Positions 41,008-51,007 of a DNA stretch of 64,000 bases are shown here, one piece after another (the first letter of the stretch is position 1; each line of letters starts with the position of its first letter). The position numbers and the translations under genes were made by a program. The notes under the pieces are model-generated. The model was not told the DNA's origin. It did not search any database and worked only from the letters and a program-made list of their open reading frames with translations. The stretch covers positions 19,242 to 83,241 of the forward strand of contig WHTA01000020.1 in assembly GCA_009379825.1 (NCBI GenBank), written 5' to 3'. Origin of the DNA: Streptosporangiales bacterium. GTDB taxonomy: Bacteria > Actinomycetota > Actinomycetes > Streptosporangiales > WHST01.

Positions 41008-42873
41008 ATGAAGGCCGCTGGCAAGAGTGACGCCGGACCCATAGCCGTCCTTATCGCCATCGCGTCGGCAGCGACGCTGGCGTTCACCATCGGCACCGCA
41101 ATCACGGTCGCCGACTGGTGGAACGGCGCAGAATGGGAGTTCCACAACCCGTTCGCCGCGATCATCGAGCTGATCAACGGCGAACTCGAGTGGACCGCTA
41201 TGACGACGTTCGTGCTGCTCCTCGAGTGGGTGCTGCTCGGTGCGCTCGGCGGTGGCGTATTCGTCCTCATAAAGACCTTCCGCAAGGGCGTGGACAAGAC
41301 CGAGTGGGACGACGCGTCCCGCCGGATGGGGTCGCGCCGCGACGAGCGCGCCACTCTGCTGGCCGCCGAGCAGATGAGCGCCAGGCTGAACGTCGGCACG
41401 GCGGAGCCCGGCGTCCTCTGCGGCCGTAGCGTCCGTACCAGTCAGCTCGTCTACGCGCCGTGGGAGTTCCTGCACCTCGACATCTGGGGCATCGGCCGCG
41501 GTAAGACGACGTCCCGTGTAGTGCCCGCGATCCTGCGCGCGCCGGGCGCAGTGGTCTCCACCTCCAACAAACCGGAGGTGATGGTGAAGACCCGCAAGCC
41601 GCGCGAGCAGGTAGGTGACTGCTGGGTGTTCGACCCGCAGGACATCGCCGGCGAGAAGCCGAGCTGGTGGTGGAACCCGCTCAAGCACCTGCACAACCTC
41701 ACCAAGGCGGAAGAGCTCGGCGAGACGCTCGCCGACGCGAAGGTCGAGGACAAGCAGCAGGCACGCGAGGACTCGTTCTTCGACCCGAAGGCGAAGAAGC
41801 TGCTCTCGCTCGCGCTGTACGCGGCGGCCATCGACCAACGCCCGATCACGGACATCTACCTCTGGCTCACCGACCCGCGCGACACCACGATGGAGGACAT
41901 CTTCCGGCACCACGGCATGGACGGCCTGACCGGTGCCGCGCTCGGTGCGTTGCGGCGACTGCCGGACAAGACCCGCGACAGCATCTACGCCAGTGCCGAG
42001 CTCTACGTCGACTTCCTGCTGAACGACCAGATCGTGCAGTGGATCACCCCGGGCGAGGGCAAGCGCGAGTTCAGCCCGGAGCACTTCGTCCGCAGCCGCG
42101 ACACGCTGTACCTCATCTCCCGCAAGGGACAGGGCTCCGCCGCAGCGCTCACCACCGCGCTCACCGCCGTCACCATGCGGCTGGCCGAGGACTACGCGTC
42201 CAGCCTCTCCAGCGGCCGGCTCAACCCGCCGATGATGGCGGTGCTCGACGAGGTGGCGAACGTCTGCCGGTGGCGGCAGCTGCCGGAGATGTACAGCCAC
42301 TACCGGTCCCGCGGCATCGTGCTGATGACGTTCCTGCAGTCGTGGTCGCAGGGCGTGCAGCTGTGGGGACCTGAGGGCATGAAGGTCCTCTGGGACGCGG
42401 CAACCTGCAAGGTCTACGGCGGCGGCAGCGGCGAGGGCGAGTTCCTCAAGCTGATCTCCGACACCGTCGGCGAGTGGGAGATGCCGGTACACACGTCGAA
42501 CACCGACGCGCAGAGCATGTGGCTGAAGTCCGGCTGGCAGGACAGCACCCGGGCGAAGGCGATCCTGCCGGTGGCCGAACTGGCGGCACTGCCCGAGGGG
42601 CGGCTGGTCGCGATGCTCGCCGGCGTACGACCGTTGATGCTGAACGCGGAGTACTACTTCAAGACCGATGACGCGGCCATCGTCTCGGAATCCGAGCGCA
42701 AGTACGGCAAGCAGGAACAGCAGCGCCAGGACGCCATGAACATGCAGCACATGAACCAGCCGGTAGAGCCGGTGCCGCCGATCGGGCAGCAACCGGAGCA
42801 ACAACTCCCGGCCGGCAACCAGGGTGACCCGAACGCCGGCCTGGCCGCCTGGCTGAACGTCCGTAGGAACTGA
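41008..42873 (+). CDS. VirD4/TraG-type T4SS coupling ATPase
   Basis: 621 residues. Two membrane helices (~12-35 and 66-90) precede the RecA-like core with Walker A IWGIGRGKTT (about 159-168), VVSTSNKPEVMVKTR, WVFDPQDIAGEKP and WWWNPLKHL, and Walker B MMAVLDEVANV (about 409-419). VirD4 proteins recognise substrates, either relaxase-DNA or protein, and hand them to the channel. Good ggagg site 6 nt before ATG. The Gln-rich C-terminus (QQPEQQLPAGNQ) is short. It starts a separate rightward unit with the DUF4913-like gene. Confidence 0.9.
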   Translation: MKAAGKSDAGPIAVLIAIASAATLAFTIGTAITVADWWNGAEWEFHNPFAAIIELINGELEWTAMTTFVLLLEWVLLGALGGGVFVLIKTFRKGVDKTEWDDASRRMGSRRDERATLLAAEQMSARLNVGTAEPGVLCGRSVRTSQLVYAPWEFLHLDIWGIGRGKTTSRVVPAILRAPGAVVSTSNKPEVMVKTRKPREQVGDCWVFDPQDIAGEKPSWWWNPLKHLHNLTKAEELGETLADAKVEDKQQAREDSFFDPKAKKLLSLALYAAAIDQRPITDIYLWLTDPRDTTMEDIFRHHGMDGLTGAALGALRRLPDKTRDSIYASAELYVDFLLNDQIVQWITPGEGKREFSPEHFVRSRDTLYLISRKGQGSAAALTTALTAVTMRLAEDYASSLSSGRLNPPMMAVLDEVANVCRWRQLPEMYSHYRSRGIVLMTFLQSWSQGVQLWGPEGMKVLWDAATCKVYGGGSGEGEFLKLISDTVGEWEMPVHTSNTDAQSMWLKSGWQDSTRAKAILPVAELAALPEGRLVAMLAGVRPLMLNAEYYFKTDDAAIVSESERKYGKQEQQRQDAMNMQHMNQPVEPVPPIGQQPEQQLPAGNQGDPNAGLAAWLNVRRN

Positions 42874-42878
42874 GGCCC

Positions 42879-43529
42879 GTGTCCACTCCCGACGAGCCGT
42901 CCCAGAACGGCAGCGACCCGACCGCCGTGCCGACCGAGGCCGAAGCCAACGCGCTCGAGGCCGCCCAGACGTCGCTGGGCGAGCTGACCACGTTGATGAC
43001 CGACGTGAAGACGTACGCGGACGCGCGGTACGACGCGATGGGCGACCAACTGGCCGAGCTGGCCGCCCGCGTCGACGGACTCGAGAACGGCCAAGGCGGC
43101 GGCGACAGCGGGGGTGGCGGCGACGGCGGCCTCGACCCGGCAAAGTTCCAGCCGTGGTCGGCGCGGGCCACCGCGCAGGACTGGTACGAGCTGATCAACT
43201 GGGTCGACTGGATGCAGCAGGCGTACAGCCTCTCCGGCCAGACCTACGACCCGGTGCCGCCGTGCTGGCCGGCACACCAGAACGTGGTGGAGGAGCTCGC
43301 CGCCCTGCAGGCGTCCTGGAAGGCGGCGATGGTCGACGACGTGGACGGGGCAGGAGCCAGCGACGCCTCGCTGTACTGGCACGACCGCTGGCTCTACCCG
43401 ACCAGGGAGCGGTTGTCGAACTGCTTCCTCGAGCGTTGCCGGATCGGTCAACACGAGCTGCCCAAGCCACCGCTTCGCACCAAGCCAGATTACCTGCCGG
43501 CGGGCGTACTGCCGGACGCGGAGGCGTAG
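42879..43529 (+). CDS. DUF4913-like T4SS-locus protein
   Basis: 216 residues from GTG 42879. A helical, acidic N-terminus with a coiled-coil-like part (ALEAAQTSLGELTTLMTDVKT) and a Gly-rich linker precede a C-terminal domain with ELINWVDWMQQAYSL, PCWPAHQNVVEELAALQASW and YWHDRWLYPTRERL. This Trp/His-rich pattern is that of DUF4913, often found in actinobacterial transfer loci beside the coupling protein. Five bases separate it from virD4. Confidence 0.7.
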   Translation: MSTPDEPSQNGSDPTAVPTEAEANALEAAQTSLGELTTLMTDVKTYADARYDAMGDQLAELAARVDGLENGQGGGDSGGGGDGGLDPAKFQPWSARATAQDWYELINWVDWMQQAYSLSGQTYDPVPPCWPAHQNVVEELAALQASWKAAMVDDVDGAGASDASLYWHDRWLYPTRERLSNCFLERCRIGQHELPKPPLRTKPDYLPAGVLPDAEA

Positions 43530-43684
43530 CAGCCCACACAGTGACGCCACCGCGACCACCCAGTCGCAATGCGCAGTGTGAGCTACACCGCGCCGTCCCC
43601 CGCAACCGAAGCGGTCGTACCGCCGTCTACCCCACCAGTACGTAGGCACTGCCCTCTGGTGGGCGTGGCGGAGGAAGGACTGCG

Positions 43685-43857
43685 ATGGCAGCGCACAGGA
43701 AGAACCAGGGCACGGTTACCGGGGCAAGCACGAGCGCAGGCGGCAGCCGGGCACGCCGCATGAGGTGACGCCGCGCACCAAGGGCTGGGTGGGCAAGCGC
43801 CGGATGACCACCGTCAAGGTGGCAGCCGGGGAAGCCAGCTACCCGACGGCCGCATGA
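43685..43857 (+). pseudogene. Small basic protein, apparently frameshifted
   Basis: An ATG with an excellent site (ggaggaagg, 6 nt upstream) opens MAAHRKNQ, then stops after 27 codons in that frame. A +1 shift near 43710 gives a continuous basic peptide (HGYRGKHERRRQPGTPHEV, WVGKRRMTTVKVAAGEASY) ending at 43857, whose stop overlaps a start codon of the next gene (ATGA). The match of ribosome site, basic composition and overlap suggests a real ~57-residue gene with one indel. Confidence 0.4.
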
Positions 43858-44576
43858 CCCGTACACTCTCCGAGGCCGGACATTCACGACGACCCGAGGT
43901 GCTTGTCATGCCGGAGGATCCAAGGAACGTCTACGACCGCGTGCAAGCCGTCGTCGACAGCGACGGTCGACTACCGGTACCCATGTACGTCGTCATGCCC
44001 CAGTTCCCCTACGAGGGCGAGCTGCACGTCAAGCCGCTGCTCGAACCGACCGTCCCCGAGCCGCCGCGGCGCGGCGACCACGGCCCAGCCGAGTGCCCGC
44101 GGTGTATGGCCGTCGAGCAGGGCGCGATCTGGATGGACGACAACTGGGTGCTCGCCATCGAGCCACAGGCCTCGGGGCTGCCGGCCGCGGTGATGATCCA
44201 GCCGAAGGCACACGTCGACCTCGGCCAGCTCGACGACGACATGGCCGGCCAGCTCGGCCGCATCGTCGTCCACCTGGAACGCGCGATGCAGGCACTCGAC
44301 GGCATCGCCCGCGTGCACGTCGCCCGGTGGGGTGACACGGACGCACACCTGAACGTGTTCTGCTACGCGCGGCCGGAGGGCTACGGCCAGCTGCGCGGCA
44401 CCTGCCTGTCGCTGTGGGAGGACATCCTGCCGCCGACACCGCAGGACCTCTGGCTGGGCAACCACAAGGCGATCGCGGACGCGTTCGCCGCGTCGTACGG
44501 CAGCGGCGAGGTGCTGATCGAGTTCGAGATGCATACCGAGACCGAGGACCTCGGCACCCGCCTGCAAGGCCACTGA
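43854..44576 (+). CDS. HIT-like (histidine-triad fold) protein with degenerate triad
   Basis: 240 residues from ATG 43854 or ~222 from ATG 43908. ECPRCM, VLAIEPQASGLPAAVMIQPKAHVDLGQL and RWGDTDAHLNVFCYARPEG follow the HIT fold. The usual HxHxH triad is replaced by DAHLNV, so only one of three His remains and nucleotide hydrolysis is doubtful. Many actinobacterial relatives near T4SS or pgm genes look alike. The start is unresolved: 43854 overlaps the preceding stop, while 43908 has gaggt upstream. Confidence 0.6.
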   Translation: MTRTLSEAGHSRRPEVLVMPEDPRNVYDRVQAVVDSDGRLPVPMYVVMPQFPYEGELHVKPLLEPTVPEPPRRGDHGPAECPRCMAVEQGAIWMDDNWVLAIEPQASGLPAAVMIQPKAHVDLGQLDDDMAGQLGRIVVHLERAMQALDGIARVHVARWGDTDAHLNVFCYARPEGYGQLRGTCLSLWEDILPPTPQDLWLGNHKAIADAFAASYGSGEVLIEFEMHTETEDLGTRLQGH

Positions 44577-44594
44577 CGCGCAGCCACGCAGCCG

Positions 44595-46238
<1,644 letters not shown>

Positions 46239-46335
46239 GCCGCTACGGTAACGGGTACCCGGCAGTGCAGATCAGGGACGACCTCAGGGGCGACCCCGGC
46301 GCACCACCGTAGCCGACGTGCGAGGATTGAACGCC

Positions 46336-46788
46336 ATGGACAACTACGGCGAAGTCTTGTGGCTCCCGGTTTGTGCGGGTCTCACCGGGATCGGGGTGCT
46401 GCTCAGCATCCTGGTCTGGCGGCGACGCGGGGCCGCGTCCGGCTTACGCCTGATCTCGTGGTCGCTGCTGCCCATCGGGCTCTACCTGATGGGGCTGCTC
46501 AGCATCGTGGTGCCGTTCGGAGTCGACCTGATCAGCTGGGTCACCCGGGCGGCGTTCTCCCTCACCGCGTGGATCGGCGTCGCAGTGATCGGTCTCGCCG
46601 TCGTGTTGTGGGTGATCTCCGGGGTGATGCTCGGCCGCCGCAGGGTCGCCGCCGGCGAGGACGGCAAGGCCGTCGAGTCCGGCGAGGCCGCGGACACCAA
46701 GCAGGTGGCCGCGAGCGACCAACCGGCCGAGGAGGACGAAGGTATCGGCGACATCGAGGAGATCCTGCGCCGCCGCGGCATCGAGTAG
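46336..46788 (+). CDS. Small multi-helix membrane protein, unknown function
   Basis: 150 residues. Helices LWLPVCAGLTGIGVLLSILVW, LISWSLLPIGLYLMGLLSIV, and the FSLTAWIGVAVIGLAVVLWV pair are followed by an acidic cytoplasmic tail ending EGIGDIEEILRRRGIE. Similar proteins are widespread in Streptomyces-like genomes, sometimes misnamed cellulose synthase; no activity is known. The ATG at 46336 places the first helix at residue 7; an upstream in-frame start adds six non-conserved residues. Confidence 0.7.
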   Translation: MDNYGEVLWLPVCAGLTGIGVLLSILVWRRRGAASGLRLISWSLLPIGLYLMGLLSIVVPFGVDLISWVTRAAFSLTAWIGVAVIGLAVVLWVISGVMLGRRRVAAGEDGKAVESGEAADTKQVAASDQPAEEDEGIGDIEEILRRRGIE

Positions 46789-46798
46789 CCGTACGCAG

Positions 46799-47458
46799 TT
46801 ACGCGCAGGCGCATCCGTCGCCGCAACCGCAGTCGTCGTGCCCGTGCAGTGCGGCGACCGGCGAGCAGCACGCGTCGCCACGCCAGGCGTCCCTGCCTTC
46901 CTTCACCGCGACCCCGGCGATGACCAACGCCGCCACCGGGTCCGCCCACCACCAGCCGAGCTGTGCGTTCGCCAACAGCCCGACCAGCAGCACGGCCGAC
47001 AGGTAGGTGCACAGCAGCGTCTGCCTGGAGTCGGCGACCACGCTCGCGGAGCCCAACTGGCGCCCGGTGCGGCGTTCCAGCCAACTCAGCAGCGGCATCA
47101 CGAGCAAGCTGACGGCCGCGAGGCCGATGCCGACCGGGCTGTGCTCGGGTGCCTGCTGCACCCACAGCGCGCGTACCGCGTCGACGGCGACGTACGCGGC
47201 GAGCGCGAAGAAGGCGATGGCGACGATCCGCAGGGCGCGCTTCTCCCTGGCCGCCGGGTCGCGGCCGGCGAACTGCCAGCCGACGGCGGCCGCGGAGAGC
47301 ACCTCGACGGTGGAGTCCAGCCCGAAGCCGATCAGCGCCGCGGACGACGCGACCGTACCTGCGGCGATCGCGACGATCGCCTCGAGCACGTTGTACGTGA
47401 TCGTGGCCGCGACGATCAGCCGCACCCTGCGCTGCAGTACCGCGGTGCGGACGGTCAT
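46799..47458 (-). CDS. Cation-efflux (CDF-like) transporter
   Basis: 219 residues, shorter than typical CDF proteins. Membrane helices contain IGFGLDSTVEVLSAAAVGW (the metal-site helix with Asp), ADSRQTLLCTYLSAVLL and the conserved WADPVAALVIAG; the C-terminus is Cys/His-rich (HGHDDCGCGDGCACA), a likely metal-binding tail. It would export cadmium, lead or zinc using the proton gradient. It overlaps cmtR by ATGA, so sensor and pump are translated together. Confidence 0.88.
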   Translation of the reverse strand: MTVRTAVLQRRVRLIVAATITYNVLEAIVAIAAGTVASSAALIGFGLDSTVEVLSAAAVGWQFAGRDPAAREKRALRIVAIAFFALAAYVAVDAVRALWVQQAPEHSPVGIGLAAVSLLVMPLLSWLERRTGRQLGSASVVADSRQTLLCTYLSAVLLVGLLANAQLGWWWADPVAALVIAGVAVKEGRDAWRGDACCSPVAALHGHDDCGCGDGCACA

Positions 47459-47799
47459 CCGGCCACCGCAGGTACGGTCGCGTCGTCGTCGACGCACGGC
47501 TGCTCCGGGCGGACGGCGAGCACGACGTCGCACAGCTCGGCCAGGCCGCGGGCCAGGTGCGGGTCGGCCAGCTCGTAGCGCACCTGCCGCCCCTCGGCCA
47601 CCGCGACGACCAACCCGCACCCCCGCAGGCAGGCCAGGTGGTTCGACACGTTCGACCTGGTCAAACCCAGCTCGCTGGCGAGCTGGCTGGGGTAGCCGGG
47701 GCCGTCGAGCAGGGCAAGCAGCAGCCGGCACCTGGTCGGGTCGGCCAGCGCCCGGCCCAGCCTGGTCAGCGCGTCCATCCGCGTCGCTCGCGTCAGCAT
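47455..47799 (-). CDS. cmtR: ArsR/SmtB-family metal sensor, CmtR-type
   Basis: 114 residues. Winged helix with YPSQLASELGLTRSNVSNHL. Cys57 and Cys61 (LACLRGCG) and Cys102 (EQPCVDD) match position for position the three thiolates with which mycobacterial CmtR binds cadmium or lead. In the metal-free state it represses its promoter. The CDF-like pump gene follows with an overlapping start, so metal exposure should induce both. Confidence 0.92.
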   Translation of the reverse strand: MLTRATRMDALTRLGRALADPTRCRLLLALLDGPGYPSQLASELGLTRSNVSNHLACLRGCGLVVAVAEGRQVRYELADPHLARGLAELCDVVLAVRPEQPCVDDDATVPAVAG

Positions 47800-47913
47800 G
47801 CACTGAACTATACAGCACACGCTGAATCGTCGACCCTGCCGTTCAGGCTTTTCCCAGCATCTGGTCAGGATGCCGGCAGGCCGTACGGCAATACTGCCTC
47901 CAGGAGGTGACCC
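47800..47913. promoter_or_regulatory. Divergent promoter region of cmtR and a two-component operon
   Basis: A 114-bp gap. On the cmtR coding strand, cagcgtgtgctgtatagttcag lies ~10 bp from the start and holds tatagt, a plausible -10 overlapped by a repeated (a/g)ttcag word. This is where CmtR would bind. Exact boxes are not certain. Confidence 0.4.
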
Positions 47914-48627
47914 GTGCCGGAGAACGGTAACGAGCCGGAGGCGCGCCTCGTCGTGGTCGACGACGAGCCGAACATCGTCGAGCTGCTGTCCGCGAGCCTG
48001 CAGTTCGCGGGTTTCGACGTCACCACGGCGACCGACGGGCCCGAGGCCGTCACGGCCGTGCAGAAGATCCGGCCGGACCTGCTCGTGCTCGACGTGATGA
48101 TGCCGGGCATGGACGGCTTCGCCGTGGTGCGCAGGCTCCGCGCGGACGGCATCAGGGTGCCCGTGCTCTTCCTCACCGCCCGCGACGCGACCGGCGACAA
48201 GGTGCAGGGACTCACCCTCGGCGGTGACGACTACGTCACCAAGCCGTTCAGCCTGGAGGAGCTGGTCGCGCGTATCCGTGCGGTGCTGCGACGCACGGCG
48301 GGCCCGGACGCGAACCTGCGGTCGGCGAAGCTCAGCTTCGCCGACATCGAACTGGACGACGAGTCGCACGAGGTGTACAAAGCCGGCGAGCCGGTGTCGT
48401 TGTCCCCGACGGAGTTCAAGCTGCTGCGCTACCTGATGGAGAACACCGGGCGCGTACTGTCCAAGGCACAGATCCTGGACCACGTCTGGCAGTACGACTT
48501 CGGTGGCGATGCGAACATCGTCGAGTCGTATATCTCGTACCTGCGACGGAAGATCGACACCACGCAGCCGCGACTGCTGCACACCGTGCGCGGCGTCGGC
48601 TACGTCCTACGGAAGCCGCGCAGATGA
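47914..48627 (+). CDS. OmpR-type response regulator
   Basis: 237 residues from GTG with ggaggtgacc upstream. Receiver with D60 (LLVLDVMMPGMDGF), conserved Lys in YVTKPFSLEEL; winged-helix output domain (LSPTEFKLLRYLMENTGRVL, ESYISYLRRKID, HTVRGVGYVLR). Its first gene partner is the kinase that starts in its last codons (ATGA). Confidence 0.95.
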   Translation: MPENGNEPEARLVVVDDEPNIVELLSASLQFAGFDVTTATDGPEAVTAVQKIRPDLLVLDVMMPGMDGFAVVRRLRADGIRVPVLFLTARDATGDKVQGLTLGGDDYVTKPFSLEELVARIRAVLRRTAGPDANLRSAKLSFADIELDDESHEVYKAGEPVSLSPTEFKLLRYLMENTGRVLSKAQILDHVWQYDFGGDANIVESYISYLRRKIDTTQPRLLHTVRGVGYVLRKPRR

Positions 48628-50132
48628 GCGAACGGCTGGCGGCCGCAGTACGCGGCTGGCTGCCCACCCCGTCGACCTGGCCGTTGCGGGTCAAGCTCGT
48701 CGCGGCCGTGCTGCTGTTGGTCAGCGTGGGGCTCGCCGTCGCCAGCGGCGCCACGGTCGCCGCTCTGCGCACGTACCTCTACGCCAAGGTCGACGACAGC
48801 CTGCTGGCCACGCAGCGGCAGATGACCGAGGCGGCCCAGCAGGGCACCTGGGGACGGCCGACGACCAGCGGCCTGCAGCTGCCCAGCCAGTACGTGGTCA
48901 CCGTCTTCCCCGCCACCGGCGCCGACCGGCGGGTCTTCGGCGCGACGTTCTACCCGGACGAGCCGGACATCCCTTCGATCGACATCTCCCGCGCACACCG
49001 CCTGCACGGCAAGGCGTTCACCGTCCGCTCCGTCGAGGGTGAGGGCCGGTGGCGGGTGGCGGTAAGCCCGCTTGCCGACGGGTCGGGGAGCATCGCGCTT
49101 GCGGTCAGCCTCGCGACCACCGACCAGACCATCGGCCGGCTGGCCGGCACACTGCTGGTGGTCGACGCCGCCGTACTCGCGCTGATCGGCGCACTCGGTT
49201 ACGTGCTGGTACGCGGTAGCCTGCGTCCGCTCGTCTCGGTCGAGTCGACCGCAGGTGCCATCGCGGCCGGTGACCTCACCCGGCGGGTACCGGAGTCCGA
49301 TCCGCGTACGGAGATCGGCCGGCTGTCGACGGCGCTGAACACCATGCTGAGCCAGATCGAGGAGGCGTTCCGAGATCGCGAGGCGTCCGAGGCGGCGGCC
49401 CGCAACTCCGAGGGCCGGATGCGACAGTTCGTGGCCGACGCCAGCCACGAGCTGCGTACCCCGCTGACGTCCATCCGCGGCTTCTCCGAGCTGTACCGGC
49501 AGGGCGCGGCGGGCACCAGGGAGGACACCGACCGGCTGATGCACAGGATCGAGGACGAGTCGACCCGGATGGGGCTGCTCGTCGACGACCTGCTGCTGCT
49601 GGCCAGGCTGGACCAGCGCCGGCCGATGGCGCGTGACCCCGTCGACCTGGTGGAGCTGGCCGCCGACGCGGTGGACGCCGGCCGCGCGATCCAGCCGGAC
49701 CGCGACATCACGCTGACCGTCGAGGACCCCGACGGCGCCATCGTCGTCGGCGACGAGGCGCGGCTGCGGCAGGTGCTGACCAACCTGGTGAACAACGCGC
49801 TCACCCACACCACCATCGACGTACCCGTGGTGGTGCGGATCGGCGACGACCCGGACGACGGCGGGAGGGTCCGCCTGGACGTCACCGACGCCGGCACCGG
49901 CCTGTCCGCGGACGACGCGAGGCGCGTCTTCGAGCGCTTCTACCGGGTGGACACCTCACGGAGCAGGTCCGCAGGCGGCACCGGCCTCGGCCTGTCCATC
50001 GTCTCGGCGATCGTCGCCGGCCACGGCGGTTGGGCCGGCGTGGAGAGCTCCCCCGGCAACGGCGCGACCTTCCACGTGCACCTCCCCCGCGACCTACCGC
50101 CGACGGCGGAGCCCGAGGAGGCGGTCAGCTAG
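48624..50132 (+). CDS. Sensor histidine kinase
   Basis: 502 residues. Helix 1 (~22-46), extracytoplasmic sensor (~50-165), helix 2 (~170-195), HAMP (VRGSLRPLVSVESTAGAIA..), HisKA with H275 (DASHELRTPLTSIRGF), HATPase_c with N-box NLVNNALTHT, GTGLSADDA and GGTGLGLSIV. Resembles the TrcS/TcrY-like group of actinobacterial kinases; stimulus unknown. Forms an operon with the OmpR-type regulator. Confidence 0.94.
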   Translation: MSERLAAAVRGWLPTPSTWPLRVKLVAAVLLLVSVGLAVASGATVAALRTYLYAKVDDSLLATQRQMTEAAQQGTWGRPTTSGLQLPSQYVVTVFPATGADRRVFGATFYPDEPDIPSIDISRAHRLHGKAFTVRSVEGEGRWRVAVSPLADGSGSIALAVSLATTDQTIGRLAGTLLVVDAAVLALIGALGYVLVRGSLRPLVSVESTAGAIAAGDLTRRVPESDPRTEIGRLSTALNTMLSQIEEAFRDREASEAAARNSEGRMRQFVADASHELRTPLTSIRGFSELYRQGAAGTREDTDRLMHRIEDESTRMGLLVDDLLLLARLDQRRPMARDPVDLVELAADAVDAGRAIQPDRDITLTVEDPDGAIVVGDEARLRQVLTNLVNNALTHTTIDVPVVVRIGDDPDDGGRVRLDVTDAGTGLSADDARRVFERFYRVDTSRSRSAGGTGLGLSIVSAIVAGHGGWAGVESSPGNGATFHVHLPRDLPPTAEPEEAVS

Positions 50133-50883
50133 CGGCTACACCGCCGAGCTTGGCGCTGATCTCGCGGGCCGCGTCGACGAGGGTCGGGGCGACGGACTCC
50201 ATCTCGCTGCGGCCGAACCGGCTGCTCGGCCCGGTGACGCCGAGCGTCGCCACCACGCGCTCCGCGTGGCCGCGCAGCGGGACGGCGATCGTGCTGACCC
50301 CGGCGATGGTCTCCTCGAAGGCCATCGCGTACCCGCGTTCCCTGGTCGCGGCCACGCCGGCGACCACCTCGTCGGGGGTGGGCGCGTTGACCGGGTGGTA
50401 GTCGACCCGGCTGCGGTCCGCGGCGATCCTGCGCACCTCGTCCTCGGACATCTCCATCATCAGCACCCGGCTGGGCGCGCCGCTCCACAGCGGCAGCGGG
50501 CGGCCCACCTCGAAGGTGGCCCGCAGCCGCTCGGCGCACTCCACCTGGTCGAGGTGCATCAGCTCGTGCCCGAGCGGGACGGACAGCCCGACCGTCTCGC
50601 CGAGCTCGTCGCGTAGCCGGGTCAGGTACGGTCGCGCGACGCTGCGCAGGTCGAGCCGGCGCTGGTACGCCATGCCGAGCGCGAGCGTGCGCGGGCCGAG
50701 CCGGTACTTGCGGGTGACCTCGTCCTGCGCGGCCATGTCGGTCTCGACGAGCTCCTTCAGCAGCCGCTGCACGGTGCTCTTCGGCAGGTCGACCTCGGCC
50801 GCGACCTCCCTGATGGTCAGCCCGGCCCGCTCCACGCGCAGCACGTCGAGGATGTGCACAGCGCGCCGCAACAGCTCACTCAT
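50125..50883 (-). CDS. IclR family transcriptional regulator
   Basis: 252 residues. Winged helix (LTIREVAAEVDLPKSTVQRLLKEL split at the turn) and IclR effector domain (GETVGLSVPLGHELMHLDQVE, GRPLPLWSGAPSRVLM, GYAMAFEETIAGVSTIAVPL). It is divergent from the MHS transporter and sulfatase genes and probably controls them through the palindrome in the gap. Its end overlaps the convergent kinase gene by 8 bp. Confidence 0.93.
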   Translation of the reverse strand: MSELLRRAVHILDVLRVERAGLTIREVAAEVDLPKSTVQRLLKELVETDMAAQDEVTRKYRLGPRTLALGMAYQRRLDLRSVARPYLTRLRDELGETVGLSVPLGHELMHLDQVECAERLRATFEVGRPLPLWSGAPSRVLMMEMSEDEVRRIAADRSRVDYHPVNAPTPDEVVAGVAATRERGYAMAFEETIAGVSTIAVPLRGHAERVVATLGVTGPSSRFGRSEMESVAPTLVDAAREISAKLGGVAAS

Positions 50884-50960
50884 CGCCGGCCACCGGTCCT
50901 CGCAGGGTTGACGTCGCTACCTCGCACGACACAAGATGTCCCGTCAAGTGAATGTAGTGT

Positions 50961-50973
50961 CCCATTGAATGGG
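50961..50973. promoter_or_regulatory. Candidate IclR operator
   Basis: cccatt-g-aatggg, a perfect 13-bp palindrome, lies in the 124-bp gap between iclR and the transporter gene, with ttgaatgggtcaat-like flanks. It suits an IclR-type dimer site. Confidence 0.5.
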
Positions 50974-51007
50974 TCAATAGGCAAGCCAACGAACGAGAGG
51001 CGCGGCG

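Noticed and set aside
40900..43143. 747-codon leftward ORF opposite virD4
   Set aside because: It mirrors the clear VirD4 frame and has an Arg/Leu/Val-rich composition without motifs.
16398..43529. Integrative conjugative element or plasmid
   Set aside because: No integrase, relaxase, replication gene, tRNA or flanking direct repeat is visible; cannot be supported from this window.
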